DNA from: Bodo saltans
Lineage: Eukaryota > Euglenozoa > Kinetoplastea > Eubodonida > Bodonidae
Direction of reading: 5' to 3'
DNA length: 20,185 nt
NCBI GenBank assembly: GCA_001460835.1
Contig: CYKH01000568.1
Location: 1-20,185, forward strand
The first letter of the stretch is position 1. Every line of letters starts with the position of its first letter. The translations under genes were made by a program, and so were the position numbers. The notes beneath the pieces were generated by a model, which had not been told where the DNA came from, did no database searches, and saw nothing but the letters and a program-made list of their open reading frames with translations. Of the stretch, positions 8,375-18,391 are shown piece after piece.

Positions 8375-9313
8375 ATGGGTTCGTCCCTGTGCACCTGCCA
8401 TCTCGAGCAACCAGCGCTGCGCCCTCCTCGGCTTCGCAACCGGTCCCTCTTGTCCAATTCTACCAACCCCTCTACCTCTGTTCGAACGCCACTACACCAC
8501 AGCAGCAATAACAACAATAACCCTCACACCGTGATTCAGCTGGCCTCGCCCCCGCAGACTCCACATGTGCCGTTGAATATCCCAGTGCAACCTTCGACGA
8601 CTGTTCGAATCCCTCAACCAGCATTTCCACAACACCCCCACCACGCACCGCAACCACGCCGGCAGTTGTTAGTTCTCCATCACGATGAAGCTCCGATGCT
8701 TGTGTCTGCAGCGTCTTCGCTGTCGGCCGGCGGTGTGGCAGCTATGCGTGCTGCAGCTACGAGTGCTTCAGGATTAGAAGACGAAGAGGATTCGTCTGCA
8801 GCCAGCGATTGCTTGATTCTTGTGCGACCCCCAGCCGCCATGTTCGCCGCTCAAGCCAAGTTGGAAGAGCACATCGCTCAACACCAGCTTGCCATGGCGG
8901 TTGACAATCCCCTGAAACTACCGCCAGCATATGGAAGTGGTGTCGGCACTACCATCAGTGCACAACCACCAGGACACGTCGCAACACGCGGCCACCTCCT
9001 CCTTCACGAAGCGGTACAGCGGCACTCCACTGAGTCCAGCAGCCGCCACCTCAGCACCACAAGCTCTCTTGCAGATCGCCTCGATGCGGAAGAAGAAGAG
9101 CAACAGCCTGACGAGCAAGAGCAAAACCAGCAGCAGCACCACCCACTTTCCGTGGCTGTTGAGCAGAAGGAGGGTACTTTCCAAAAACCAACTGCTGAGC
9201 GTTGTGATGATGGCACCGCCCGATGGGTCGCGATCGCTACGATGTTATCTCATGGTGGTCTAGAGCAGCAAGAACTTCCAGGTCACGTTCCCTCAGTTGA
9301 CGGGAAGCGATAA
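8375..9313 (+). CDS. CTC-box protein 2: predicted myristoylated/palmitoylated disordered protein
   Basis: The 312-residue protein begins MGSSLCTCHLEQPAL and aligns without gaps to the N-termini of the genes at 5795 and 15560. It has the same candidate myristoylation Gly2, the same Cys6-Thr-Cys8 pair, an acidic residue at 11 and Pro13. Basic residues R16, R19, R21 and R23 follow. The remainder is Pro/His/Gln-rich and low in complexity, with an acidic patch (LEDEEDSS, about residues 130-137), an Ala/Leu-rich stretch that could form a helix (AAMFAAQAKLEEHIAQHQ, about 149-166) and an acidic Gln-rich run (AEEEEQQPDEQEQNQQQHH) near 230-255. I see no convincing alignment to its relatives beyond the N-terminal module. 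Its role is unknown; a membrane-tethered disordered adaptor is the simplest reading. It follows the first family member directly and is followed by a 1.2-kb spacer. Confidence 0.72.
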   Translation: MGSSLCTCHLEQPALRPPRLRNRSLLSNSTNPSTSVRTPLHHSSNNNNNPHTVIQLASPPQTPHVPLNIPVQPSTTVRIPQPAFPQHPHHAPQPRRQLLVLHHDEAPMLVSAASSLSAGGVAAMRAAATSASGLEDEEDSSAASDCLILVRPPAAMFAAQAKLEEHIAQHQLAMAVDNPLKLPPAYGSGVGTTISAQPPGHVATRGHLLLHEAVQRHSTESSSRHLSTTSSLADRLDAEEEEQQPDEQEQNQQQHHPLSVAVEQKEGTFQKPTAERCDDGTARWVAIATMLSHGGLEQQELPGHVPSVDGKR

Positions 9314-10558
9314 AGCGTCAGGAGACTCAAAGGCCCGGTTTTTTTTTTTTCTTGTTCTGTTTCTTTTCTTGGACTCTCTCTTTTTTTTATTTTTTTGATA
9401 TTTATTTTTCCCCTGTCAATATTGCTTCCACCTATCGATTGTACTTCTGTTTTCGGCAACTCTTTTTTTTTTTTTTTTTTCTAATTTTTGCGCGACACTA
9501 TTTCATTTTGTATTCAGCTTGTGATTAGTGTCTTCAGGGGAATGTGCTGGTCGCTTTTCTTGGTTATACCTCTTTTTTTTATTTTTCAAAACATCTTCTC
9601 TTACTCTCTGCTCCGCGAATCGCAGTTTTCAATTTCACACTATATCGCCAAAAGGAGAAGAAACGTATTGCACTAACTTGTATTCTTTGAACAGAAGAAA
9701 TGCATTGATTGTGCCAAGTTGATCTCACGCCCGCTACGCCCAGCGTCAGCCTGAGAATTTTTTTTATTGTCTAGTTCATATATCTTTCGCGTGCATTCCG
9801 CTTTGTTTTGAAAGGAATCTTCTTCGTATTTTGCTTCATTCACTCAAACTACGCGTCGTGTTTTACGTTCGAATTCCAACTTCAATAACGTGTGAAAATC
9901 CCCCTGATAAAACAAATGCGCTCTTGATTACTCCAAGTTAAAGAAGTGTTCGCGCCGCCTTAGAGTGCGAGCTCTAGCTTCTTGCGATGAGGCGTTTGAC
10001 TTCACTGGTTGCCTTACGCCTGCTCTGTCGCACTAGAAGGAAGGAGGAAGCCATGCTGAGCTCATCTCATTCTATCATTCCGTTTCAACTAATTACTGTA
10101 GATTTTTTTATTTATTTCTGAGTTACTAAGCTTGAGAAAGGCAAGCTTGAGTAGTTGGGTTCTCAGTTTGTTTTTGGTTTATTGAGTTAATGCTCGCCCC
10201 CCCCCCCACTACCCGTCTTGCAATTCCAAGAAAACCTTCTCTTTCTTATAGAAAGAGTTGTCAACAAGCTGTGTTTTCGAATATACCCACAGAATGAACT
10301 TGCTTGTATGTGAAGGACGCTATAACAAAATAAAGATGCGAAAAGTAGCACCATCATCCGCCGGTTTAGAATGAACGTATCGCTTGTTTTCCCTCTCTGT
10401 TATTATACATGTATGTCACTCACTCGACAAAAAAGTTTTGATCTCTGCGCTCACTTGTGATGCTCAAGAAGCTCTTCCTCTCCTTTTGATTATTTTTTTC
10501 GCCGATTATTTTTTTCGTTCTATTTGCGGTAGCAAAGTTGCGAAGTTAATATTCTCTT
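9314..10558 (+). promoter_or_regulatory. Unusually long (1.2 kb) spacer with homopolymer tracts
   Basis: No gene is supported; the short open frames (for example near 9488-9722 and 10384-10581) lack recognisable features. It contains T runs at about 9340-9350, an 18-T run at 9463-9480, an 11-C run at 10197-10207 and a repeated AAGCTTGAG near 10127-10152. The last part is a strong splice signal: pyrimidine-rich from about 10473, two T runs, then GCGGTAG with AG at 10531-10532, which is 26 bases before the ATG of the MYND gene. The rest is presumably a long 3' UTR of the second CTC-box gene. Confidence 0.5.
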
Positions 10559-12438
10559 ATGGAAGAAAAGAATCGTGGTAATGCTTTGTTCGCCTCAGGC
10601 GATCGCGACGCTGCGCTTGCTTTGTACAGCGAAGGCATTGACCGTGTCATCTCGTTAGGCGAAGACGTTGACGCAAAAGATCGCTCCGCTCTTCCCATTC
10701 TTTTCTCCAATCGCGCCAAACTGATGATGGACGCTAACCTAATGAAGAAGTACGGACTGCGATTCAAGAAACTCGGTCAAAGAAGAAATCAGAAAGGAAC
10801 GCCGCAGGAAATGCCGCTGCCGCTCCGTTTGTTCCAAGTGACGCTCTGCGGCAACAAATTTCAGCGCAACGGCGTTTGTGTGCGCTGTACGTCTACCGTT
10901 TCGAAGTTCCGTCAAAAGGTCCCGGAAGTCCACCCAAGCTCATCGAATTTGCCGCCTCAATTTTGCATTCTGCAGCGAAGATTGAAATCAAGCGCCAGTT
11001 TCAGACAGCATCAACCACAGGAAACCCTGAAGCTGTGTATCACCTGTTTCATGCTCTTTGCTCAGGTGCACGCTTTATTGAAACGGAGGGAAAATCGTTT
11101 AAAATATCTGCTGATGCCATCAAACAGCAACTGACGGAAGAGTTTGGGTTTGAACCATCTCGTGGACATCTCAAACGTGACAAACAGGCCTCCTTACGAG
11201 GGAAGTGCGCAGACGTGCCTGTCACGAGTAATCCGCCCCTGTTTGTCATGCTTGAGTCTCAGCAACGCGGCCGCAAGTTGTTTCCTGGAGGACCTGAGTG
11301 GCTGAATGATCCCAAGCGCTTTTACAACGCTCTCATCGGCGCAAACGGCAGCGGTGGCGGCAAGAGGAACAAGAGTTTTCCGTATGAAGCGTTCACCGTC
11401 CTCCTCACCAACGTTAAGAGTCAGCGGAATCTCGACAAGTCCATGTACTTGCTACAAGATATCTACAAACTGCGTCGTGATGAGCCAATGACCATCGCCC
11501 AACACAAGGAGCTGTACTTGCAATCGGGGCAACGAGTCGTGACACGAGAGCCGCTGCATGTGCAAGTCACATACGATGAAATTTTTAACGCAGCGACAAA
11601 CGGGTTGGATTGGGAAGTGATGCCTGACCAAGAGCTCCTCGATACTCTTGCATGGCCTGTACGTGAGTGTGAATTTTGTGCTGCCCCGTTGCTGATGGCG
11701 AGCCCAGCGGAGTGTATTTGTGGGGAGCCGTACTGCAGTGACGAGTGCCACGCTGCGGACTGGTCAGACCATCAATCATCGTGTTCGGCGGTGACGGAAA
11801 CGTTAGGGTCGTCACTCGAGCTAACGGAGTCCTACTGGGCGCTTGTGTTAAATGGTTCACTACCTTCTCCTATTCCAGGCCGTGTTGATTTTGTCCAGCA
11901 ATTTCGGCAAGGTGTGACTGAGGGAGCCCTCCGGGATTGTGATGAGCTGCAGTTTTACTACGATAACGAGCGCACCCACTACGCCGAGGTGGTGGGCATG
12001 TTGCAGGAAAATTATCGCCAAGCACACAACGAGAGAGCTTCCGCCTCCGTGAGCGATGATGATGACGATGACGAAAATGACGACGATAGCGATGGTGGCA
12101 CACTGCCACAGAAAACGCCAGAGGAGAAAGCCCTCGCGATGCTATTTTACGAAGTGTTGGTGCAGCGCCTCCAAATGAGCACTCCACTGCCACAAGACTC
12201 CCTACAACGCCTTCTCTTCAAACAAGCGATGTTGTCCGTGTACAAGGCGATGTCTGACGCAAACCCGGTTCTTTCTAAGATGAGCGCGGGTCCGTCCTTC
12301 AAGGACGCAGAGAAGAATATCAACCGCCGGATTGACGAGGAGAAGAAGAAAGAGCAACCGCAAGTACGGCATCAAGCGGGGCCAGTTGCGACCGCTGCTG
12401 GAAGAATGGACATGCGTCAGATGTTTTACAACTTTTGA
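10559..12438 (+). CDS. MYND zinc-finger protein with N-terminal TPR-like repeat (one frame change)
   Basis: The ATG at 10559 begins MEEKNRGNALFASGDRDAAL, then LYSEGIDRVI and ILFSNRAKL, a typical TPR helix pair. The frame then changes at about 10738-10760. The continuing frame is open from 10738 (after a TAA at 10735-10737) through RTAIQETRSKKK to the stop at 12438, about 566 codons with no early ATG, so it is a continuation and not a separate gene. A complete MYND finger lies at 11668-11784: C-x2-C-x11-C-x-C-x4-C-x3-C-x7-H-x3-C, with YC and DWSDH. MYND fingers are zinc-binding protein-interaction modules. An Asp/Glu-rich run (about 12052-12100) and a charged C-terminus follow. I see no SET-domain motif, so it should not be called a SMYD methyltransferase. 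The frame change may be a sequence error or a recent mutation, since the rest is well preserved. Confidence 0.75.
11668..11784 (+). other. MYND-type zinc finger segment
   Basis: All eight zinc ligands (seven Cys, one His) are present in MYND order. The middle pair is spaced C-x-C, where C-x2-C is more common. The aromatic before the fifth Cys (GEPYC) and the DWSDHQSSC end are typical of the fold. Confidence 0.85.
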
Positions 12439-12550
12439 TCACACAGTCGTCACACTGTGCATCCTCCTTCTTCCTAACTTTCAATTTAAGATAGATCTCG
12501 CTGACTTATCGCTTTCCCATTAATTTGGTTGGCAGAAAAGTTAGGTCTCA
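12439..12550 (+). promoter_or_regulatory. Short spacer with pyrimidine tract
   Basis: This 112-base gap contains a CT-rich run (about 12462-12485) and AG dinucleotides at about 12490 and in GGCAG near 12536, so a splice acceptor may have served the now broken downstream gene. Confidence 0.3.
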
Positions 12551-15336
12551 ATGGGAGTGAGAGTGATTTTTGGTCGCGGAGTAGCCGTCCCTCAGCAGAT
12601 GTTTTACGGCACCTTTGCATCTACCCCGCTGCGAAGTGCTAAACACATCTCCGAGCTGTGCGACGACCCGTCCACGTGGCCCAACAAATTCAACCAGAGT
12701 CAAATCAAGCGCCTTCTGAAGGCACAAGACTCTTGAATAGACTGACGCTTTGTCATATGTGCGTGCATATGTTGTTATTCCCTCAACGACGAAAGTGAAC
12801 TTCAGCGATCAAGACTCCATTGAAGCCGCAATGGCCCGCTGCTTAGCCGATACATTCGCTGGATGCCAGAAAGAAGGAAATGTGTTTACTGCAATTGCCA
12901 GAGATCAAGCGCTGCTCAGCGCGATGCAGCTGCTTGCTGGACAGCTTGAGCCAACCAACAAACAAAAATATTGCGCTACTTTGTGGAGCGCTTCCGTTCA
13001 AGCTTTCGCGATCGGTGCAGCGTGATGTTCGGCGACACGTTTGGAATCGCGAACACGAATTATCAAATGAGGAAAATGATACCCAGCATCGCACGGCTCT
13101 CCTTTGCAACAGCGGCAATGCGGGCAAGGGGAAAACGACGCTGCTGCTGCATACGACGATTGAAGCGGTAGCAATGCTACAGCAGATGGTGGCTGATCAC
13201 CTAAAGGAAGGTGAGAAAGACCGGCACCGACCACTTGGGTTCTACATTTCTTTCAACACTTCAGTCTTTTTCGCTGCGGCGGAGCAGTACCCCATCCTCA
13301 CCGCGATTGCGCTCCGCATGGCGTTCTCAGTTGTGGATACTTCGAACTCTGAAGTCGACCCCTCCACAAGATACAAAACGTTTGTGAGGACCATGGTGAA
13401 GTACCATATCATCGTCCAAGTCTGACCCTGTGACCTCCGTTGTGATACGGAAAACTTCAACAGAATACTCAACTCACTCCGAAAGCACTTGGACTGGAAG
13501 GGTCCAACGTTTCTTGCGATCGACGAGCTTCTGACTCTATTTCGTAAGAAATCTGAAAAGGAACTTATGAATGGACTGACCAGTGTTTGTGACGTTCTGT
13601 TAGACCACGCACCGCCGCTCCTGGTGCCGCCAGCTGTGGAGAAACCAGTCTACTCGACGTACATCGTCGCTTCAGTCTTGTACGCAGTCGACACTGTGGA
13701 GCTCACAACAATTTCTGGACGTCCGCTGATTGCTCAACCAATGCCGTTGCTGAGTGCGCGGGATGTTGCACAACTCGCGAAACACCGTACGTATGATCTG
13801 GATTGCTCGTACGTTGACATCCTTGGGGAACATCGAATGCGACCTGAAGAGCTTCGCCCGCACCAGGTTCTGTTTCTGCTCCACATTACACTATCCACCG
13901 GCTCCCCACGAATAATGGACAGGTGGCTGTCGAACCATGCAGACGGCAAAGTACTCGACAAGCCCAGCAAAACAGATCACCAAACCGCACAATTGATGGG
14001 AAAGAAGGCCACATGGCAGGGCAAGTGCTTTCACCCCAGTGCAGCAACATTACAAGCACTGTTCTGGAACTTTAAGTACGCCGAAGAGCCTCGATGTAAG
14101 CACATTTCAGAAGTCATGTGCATTCGCGCCGCTGTGCTCGTTGCGGGCACTTCCGCCTGCAATATTTTCGAATTGGAGTTTTCAGAGTATCGTGTGTTTG
14201 CATTGGATTCCGGCCTGGCTCCATTTTACACAGTGACAGACGTTGAATCAACACTCAGTGTTGGCGACAAGGGTAGTGAGTCACACGATGCGCCGAACGG
14301 CGAGCGCTGCAATACACGCGTTCTTGTGGCACCCGTCTTTTTGAGCAGTCTTGTTAAGCATTGGCCCCCGGGTGGGTCCTCGTCAACACTCATTGCACTT
14401 CGCGACACGCTGCGCCACCACGCTCGCCTCGCAACGGAACTCGTAAAAGTGGGCGAGATACTTGTGGCGCACGGTGGCCTCCTCAGCAACAAAGAGAAGA
14501 AGGCTTGTCTGCGATTACCAATATGCGACCAGCTGATTGAGAGGTGGAAGGCAACAGCGATTGTTGCCTTTGAGCAGCTTACATTCCATGCGTTGTGTCT
14601 CCACTTGTCTTGCGCTCTAGAGGACGAGAACGATGTCGCTAAGACGGTCGTTGGAATTCTGACGCGTGTGTGCTCAAAGGAAGCCGTCCGACGCTGCCGA
14701 AATTATTGTGCGGAAAGGGAGGCTGGAATGTGTTGACATTCCGAATTTCCCACCAGTGTGACACGCACTCTGCGCTACGTGCGGATCCTCGTGACTGCGA
14801 ACCCAGTCGAGGACAGTGCATTCGCGGCATCGCTCAGTGCTGAGAGCCTTGAGGACCGCAACAAGCAGATCGCAACGATAAAGCGTGCGAATGATGCGGT
14901 TGAGAAACTGAACGCGACCAGGTTCGACAGCCTCAGTATGGCTGCAGACATGTGGGTGCAGGAAGAGGTCGCAAAGAACAAAAACGAGCAAAAAACGTCT
15001 CACGAGCATCCGGTTGAAGCGAACCACAACAAAGACAGTGAGTCTAGAAAGGATCCGACTACGCAGAGCCAAAGCAAAAACAGTGAATCCAACAAACATT
15101 TGAGAGCTGACAAACGAGCGGAGTGGCTGCTGGACCATCTCAAGATCGAACGCCCAACGACCTACGACGCGAACCTTGATCACGTCATCAGTGAATGCCA
15201 CATGTACCTCGACAAGATCACGCAGTGGTGCTCGACGGTTGGACTGTTTCTCTCAAACATCACCCACATTCTGGAAAGTCCGTCTCTGGTCGATGTCGCA
15301 CCACACGATAATGAAAAAGAGGAGAAAATGAACTAA
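12551..15336 (+). pseudogene. Broken P-loop NTPase gene, possibly RHS/Crinkler-like (fossil)
   Basis: About 2.8 kb of coding-like sequence on the + strand spans several frames, with about four breaks. Recognisable parts are a Walker-A-like loop (GNAGKGKTT, near 13110-13140) and a Walker-B-like strand (FLAIDEL, near 13510-13530), then a long alpha-helical region and a Lys/Asn/Ser-rich hydrophilic part near the 3' end. This order is consistent with large multicopy NTPase families of kinetoplastids such as the retrotransposon-hot-spot (RHS) proteins and the related Crinkler-type proteins, but the match is by architecture only. The pieces between breaks are still long and open, so the decay looks fairly recent. 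No terminal repeats, target-site duplications or transposase/reverse-transcriptase motifs were seen. Another STAND- or AAA-type NTPase family is possible. Confidence 0.55.
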
Positions 15337-15559
15337 AAAGGAGCAGACAATTCTGAGCTTCTCCTGCCCACGTTTGTCCTTTATGTTGGTGTTCCGTATT
15401 TCCCAAATTCCACATGATGCAACGTCTTGATTATCTTCTGTCCTTTTCTGAAGATTTTTGTGTTTATTTTGCCTTTTGTTAGATAGAAACGAGTGTCTGT
15501 TTTCGTTCGTTTGGCCTCTATTTACTCGTGTGCGTATCGTCATCCACTCCACAGCACAC
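15337..15559 (+). promoter_or_regulatory. Spacer with polypyrimidine tract and splice acceptor for CTC-box gene 3
   Basis: A pyrimidine-rich run from about 15430 ending GCCTTTTGTTAG puts the first AG at 15481-15482, giving a 5' UTR of about 77 bases before the ATG at 15560. This is the clearest splice signal among the three CTC-box genes. Confidence 0.5.
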
Positions 15560-16519
15560 ATGGGCTCGATGATGTGTACATGTAGTTTTGATCAGCCGTC
15601 AATGCAGGGTGGCACAAAAAATAAGTCACGTCCAAAAGCGTATCGCAATCACCCGAACTCGGCCTCCCGCAGCAGTGCACCACAAGAACAGAAACTATCG
15701 CGGCACCACTTGGAGTCGTCCACGAACATTCTTCCTAGTAGCGGCGGTTTTCATCATGATCTAGAACCGGCGACGCCCGACAAGAAATTGGCAATAGACT
15801 TGAAAGACGAAGAAGTGATCACAGTTCCTCGAGGCCGCCGGGGGCAAGGAGGTACTAGTGGCAAACCTGCGGCCACTGCACCAGCAGCGCACATCAAAAT
15901 GAAGAACTCCCCCTCCAAAGAATCCATTCTACTGCCACAAGACGTAGCACCTATGATGGATAGCCTCGGAAGCGCATCACATAGCTCCTCTCTCAACATT
16001 CGATCGAGCATTCGCGTTGTGGCAGCTCCCCCTGCGCTGCCATCCGCCGATGCTGCTGTCCTAGCAACGACAACAAGTAGATCAGAAGCGCTGAAGCAGC
16101 AGCAAAATCGAGGCAACTCTCCTCCTATCGCCTCATCAGTTGTGAATCCTCTTGCATTGCAACCCTTGCAGCCAGCCAAATCCACGCCGACAAATCTTTC
16201 CTCTACCTTGGACCCTGATTCGTCAATGGAACTTCAACAGCCACAAACAACAACTGCAACAACTGTTGTCATCCGGTCATCCGCGCACTCCTCCTCGCTT
16301 CTTCCACCATCTGGAATAGTATCTTCATCTGGAATCACCGTTGTTCCTATGGGACGGCATAGCATGCGACAACAACAACAACAACAACAGATGCGCTCCT
16401 CTTCTCGTAACAATAACACAGACGACGATGATGAGAGAGGCGTTGAGGCGCTGTTGATGGACGATGTCGATGCCCCTCCAGGGATGACGTTTGTGCGTGC
16501 TGCACGAGGAAATAACTAA
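15560..16519 (+). CDS. CTC-box protein 3: predicted myristoylated/palmitoylated disordered protein
   Basis: The 319-residue protein begins MGSMMCTCSFDQPSM at the ATG at 15560. The frame is open further upstream only through non-ATG codons, and the shared N-terminus fixes the start here. It keeps Gly2, Cys6-Thr-Cys8, the acidic residue 11 and Pro13 of the genes at 5795 and 8375. Its codons for CTC (TGT ACA TGT) differ at every third position from the TGC ACC TGC of the other two, so the peptide and not the DNA is being conserved. Basic residues K20, K22, R24, K26 and R29 follow. The rest is Ser/Thr/Pro/Gln-rich, with a seven-Gln run encoded mainly by CAA (about 16370-16390), then Asn and Asp runs (NNNTDDDDERG) and a short C-terminus GMTFVRAARGNN. 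No enzymatic motif is present. It lies about 6.2 kb downstream of the second family member, beyond the MYND gene and the NTPase fossil. Confidence 0.72.
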   Translation: MGSMMCTCSFDQPSMQGGTKNKSRPKAYRNHPNSASRSSAPQEQKLSRHHLESSTNILPSSGGFHHDLEPATPDKKLAIDLKDEEVITVPRGRRGQGGTSGKPAATAPAAHIKMKNSPSKESILLPQDVAPMMDSLGSASHSSSLNIRSSIRVVAAPPALPSADAAVLATTTSRSEALKQQQNRGNSPPIASSVVNPLALQPLQPAKSTPTNLSSTLDPDSSMELQQPQTTTATTVVIRSSAHSSSLLPPSGIVSSSGITVVPMGRHSMRQQQQQQQMRSSSRNNNTDDDDERGVEALLMDDVDAPPGMTFVRAARGNN

Positions 16520-17426
16520 TTGTTGAGTCGTGCACAGATGTCAAGAGCATAAGCATCGTCATTGATAGTCAAACAAATGTTTCAGCGAACTGTAGCGTCG
16601 GGAATGGGAAAAAAAGTCGCTCCGATTCGTTGGTAATGAGGCCAACAAATTATCAGAGTGTTCTCGAAGTCTTTTTAAAGTAGCATGCATCGATATTCTC
16701 CCCACCGGCAGCCATTTCGCAAAACAAAAAATGGCGCAAGAATGAAGAACGATGGCCACGAAGATTCACGCTAAAGGAAAATCAAATTCAAGTGTTCAAG
16801 TGGGGTTTTTTTTTTTTTTGAATTTGCTCCCTCGTTTTTGAATTTGTTCCCTCGTTTTGTTCCCGACTGCTAGCATTTTCCTTCACAGGTGTGCACACTC
16901 GGCTCTTCTCCGTTTTACTTGTCGTTTTCTTTTTATCTTGATCTCGCCAACTCGAACAAGCGCAAACTGCACAAATTCAGGCGGCCACTTTACATTCAAC
17001 CGCCGTTGGTTGTGATCATATGCGCACCACTTTAAAACCCTGCGACTGACCAGATGGGTGGACATCAAACCGAATCTTCGATTGCATTCCACACACATTC
17101 ACTTTTCTCTTCTTTCCCTCTGTCCACTGATCCCCCTCTTTTAAGAAGAACATCTTTGCGAGCCTTAACTCTTTTATGCACCACAAGTTACCTCCTCTTC
17201 CCGAATATGTGCCTTCTTCAAGAAATATATTCCGAATGGCGCTTAACAGTACACACTTCCCCGCAAGGTTCAGAGCCGAAGCATTTTGAAGACCACATTT
17301 ATCTTGGCTGTTTGGCTGTTTTTGCACTTCTGATGGGATGCTGACATATGTTGGTGCACCGTTTTTCTTTCTGCTTTTAATAGACAAGCTCTACTGTAAG
17401 AAAGCTGTCTTGGAAAGAAGGTTTCA
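16520..17426 (+). promoter_or_regulatory. Spacer (0.9 kb) with T tract, 20-bp tandem repeat and splice acceptor
   Basis: No gene is supported. A 14-T run (16806-16819) runs into two copies of a 20-bp unit, TTTTTGAATTTGYTCCCTCG (16815-16834, 16835-16854, one mismatch), and a third fragment. Just before the next gene a pyrimidine tract (about 17360-17378) is followed by AG at 17382-17383, 44 bases before the ATG at 17427. Confidence 0.45.
16815..16854 (+). repeat. 20-bp tandem repeat, two copies
   Basis: The two units differ at one base (C or T after AATTTG). They lie in a spacer next to a long T run, consistent with replication slippage; a role in splicing or mRNA stability is not shown. Confidence 0.8.
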
Positions 17427-18167
17427 ATGATGGCACAGGCGAGATCGATAGCAGTGAGCCTTTCCGACAAAAGGAAAAATGAGGATGGCAGCAACGGCGC
17501 CAACGCTTTGGTCATGAATGCCGGAACAGAAAACGACACCGTCGCCGCTGGAGTCTCGTCCAGTATTTTAGAGGAGTACATTGGGTGCTGTGCCTCGATG
17601 GGATTACGACCGTCGTCTGTGGTGCTTCGAATGGTCCTTGAACATCAAGCTGCCCCGCAGCGCCTCACAACTCTACAACTACATCATACTTACATGGGGG
17701 ACTCAGGGACCGCAGCGTTAGGGCGGTGTCTTGCCACAACACTACCATTTCTCCGGGCCCTGTCGTTGGCGAACAATGGTGTTGGCAACGACGGAGTCGC
17801 CGCGTTGTCCGCTGGGATATCTGAAAAGGCTCGCCTCCCAGCGGTTCACGCTGGTCAAGTGCTCCCTCTTTTGGTGTTAGATCTTTCACATAACTCAAAG
17901 ATCACACGAGCTGGCGGGCAGGCGCTTCTCAATACGGCTTCACGCATCTCAAGTAGGTTGTCGTTGATCAGTCTTGTAGGAACCCGCGTCACCGACTATT
18001 TCGAATCGCGCATCATTCGACATTGTGCAAACACGTTTGATGCTCTCAGTGAAAACGATCAACAGCTTGTGTACGACCTTGGTCGTGAACTGGGCCTCAT
18101 TGCCGACGACGATGCCGCCCAAATGGCAACGGGAGCTGGAAGTCGATCAGACTCTGTTGCGCGCTGA
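17427..18167 (+). CDS. Leucine-rich-repeat (RNI-type) N-terminal part of a long gene
   Basis: From the ATG at 17427 (MMAQARS; the second ATG is the next codon) this frame gives 246 residues. Repeats of ribonuclease-inhibitor type are visible: LTTLQLHHTYMGDSGTAALG (about 80-100), LRALSLANNGVGNDGVAALS (about 109-128), LLVLDLSHNSKITRAGGQAL (about 149-168) and a weaker LSLISLVGTRVTDYFESRI. LRRs form curved protein-binding surfaces. The frame ends at 18167, but coding-type composition continues with no pyrimidine tract or splice signal. Another frame, open from about 18042 and reading LIAQLRPTGSVVSDAIRAG, takes over, so this is probably the N-terminus of one gene with the next two entries. Unit boundaries are approximate and binding partners are unknown. 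Confidence 0.75.
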   Translation: MMAQARSIAVSLSDKRKNEDGSNGANALVMNAGTENDTVAAGVSSSILEEYIGCCASMGLRPSSVVLRMVLEHQAAPQRLTTLQLHHTYMGDSGTAALGRCLATTLPFLRALSLANNGVGNDGVAALSAGISEKARLPAVHAGQVLPLLVLDLSHNSKITRAGGQALLNTASRISSRLSLISLVGTRVTDYFESRIIRHCANTFDALSENDQQLVYDLGRELGLIADDDAAQMATGAGSRSDSVAR

Positions 18168-18391
18168 TTGCGCAGCTCAGACCCACCGGAAGTGTCGTAT
18201 CCGACGCGATTCGCGCAGGCAGTCACGTTGCCAGCGCCAGCCCTCACTTTTTAGACCGTGATGGGGACCTTGGCGGTAACAACGGTCGTGATAGCAAAGC
18301 GTCGCCCTCGCACCTTGGTTTCTTCCCAGGTCGCCACAGTAGTACCGGGAACTCCTTCGACGGCATCGCAGTTCGACGAGGAGAGAGTTCA

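Noticed and set aside
9860-9880. tRNA-like T-loop (GTTCGAATTCC)
   Set aside because: The flanking bases do not pair into a T stem, and no acceptor, D or anticodon arms could be drawn around it.
10876-12438. MYND gene as an independent gene starting at 10876
   Set aside because: The codon there is TTG and the frame is already coding-like from 10738; no ATG occurs early in the frame, so it is the continuation of the gene begun at 10559.
10559-12438. SMYD-type histone methyltransferase
   Set aside because: The MYND finger is clear, but I find no SET-domain motifs of the NHSCxPN or GEEL/Y type anywhere in the frame.
12418-12607. Shared 12-mer CAGATGTTTTAC at the end of the MYND gene and the start of the NTPase fossil as a target-site duplication
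   Set aside because: Both copies are within coding-like sequence on the same side of the element, not flanking it, and no matching copy was seen near 15336; probably coincidence.
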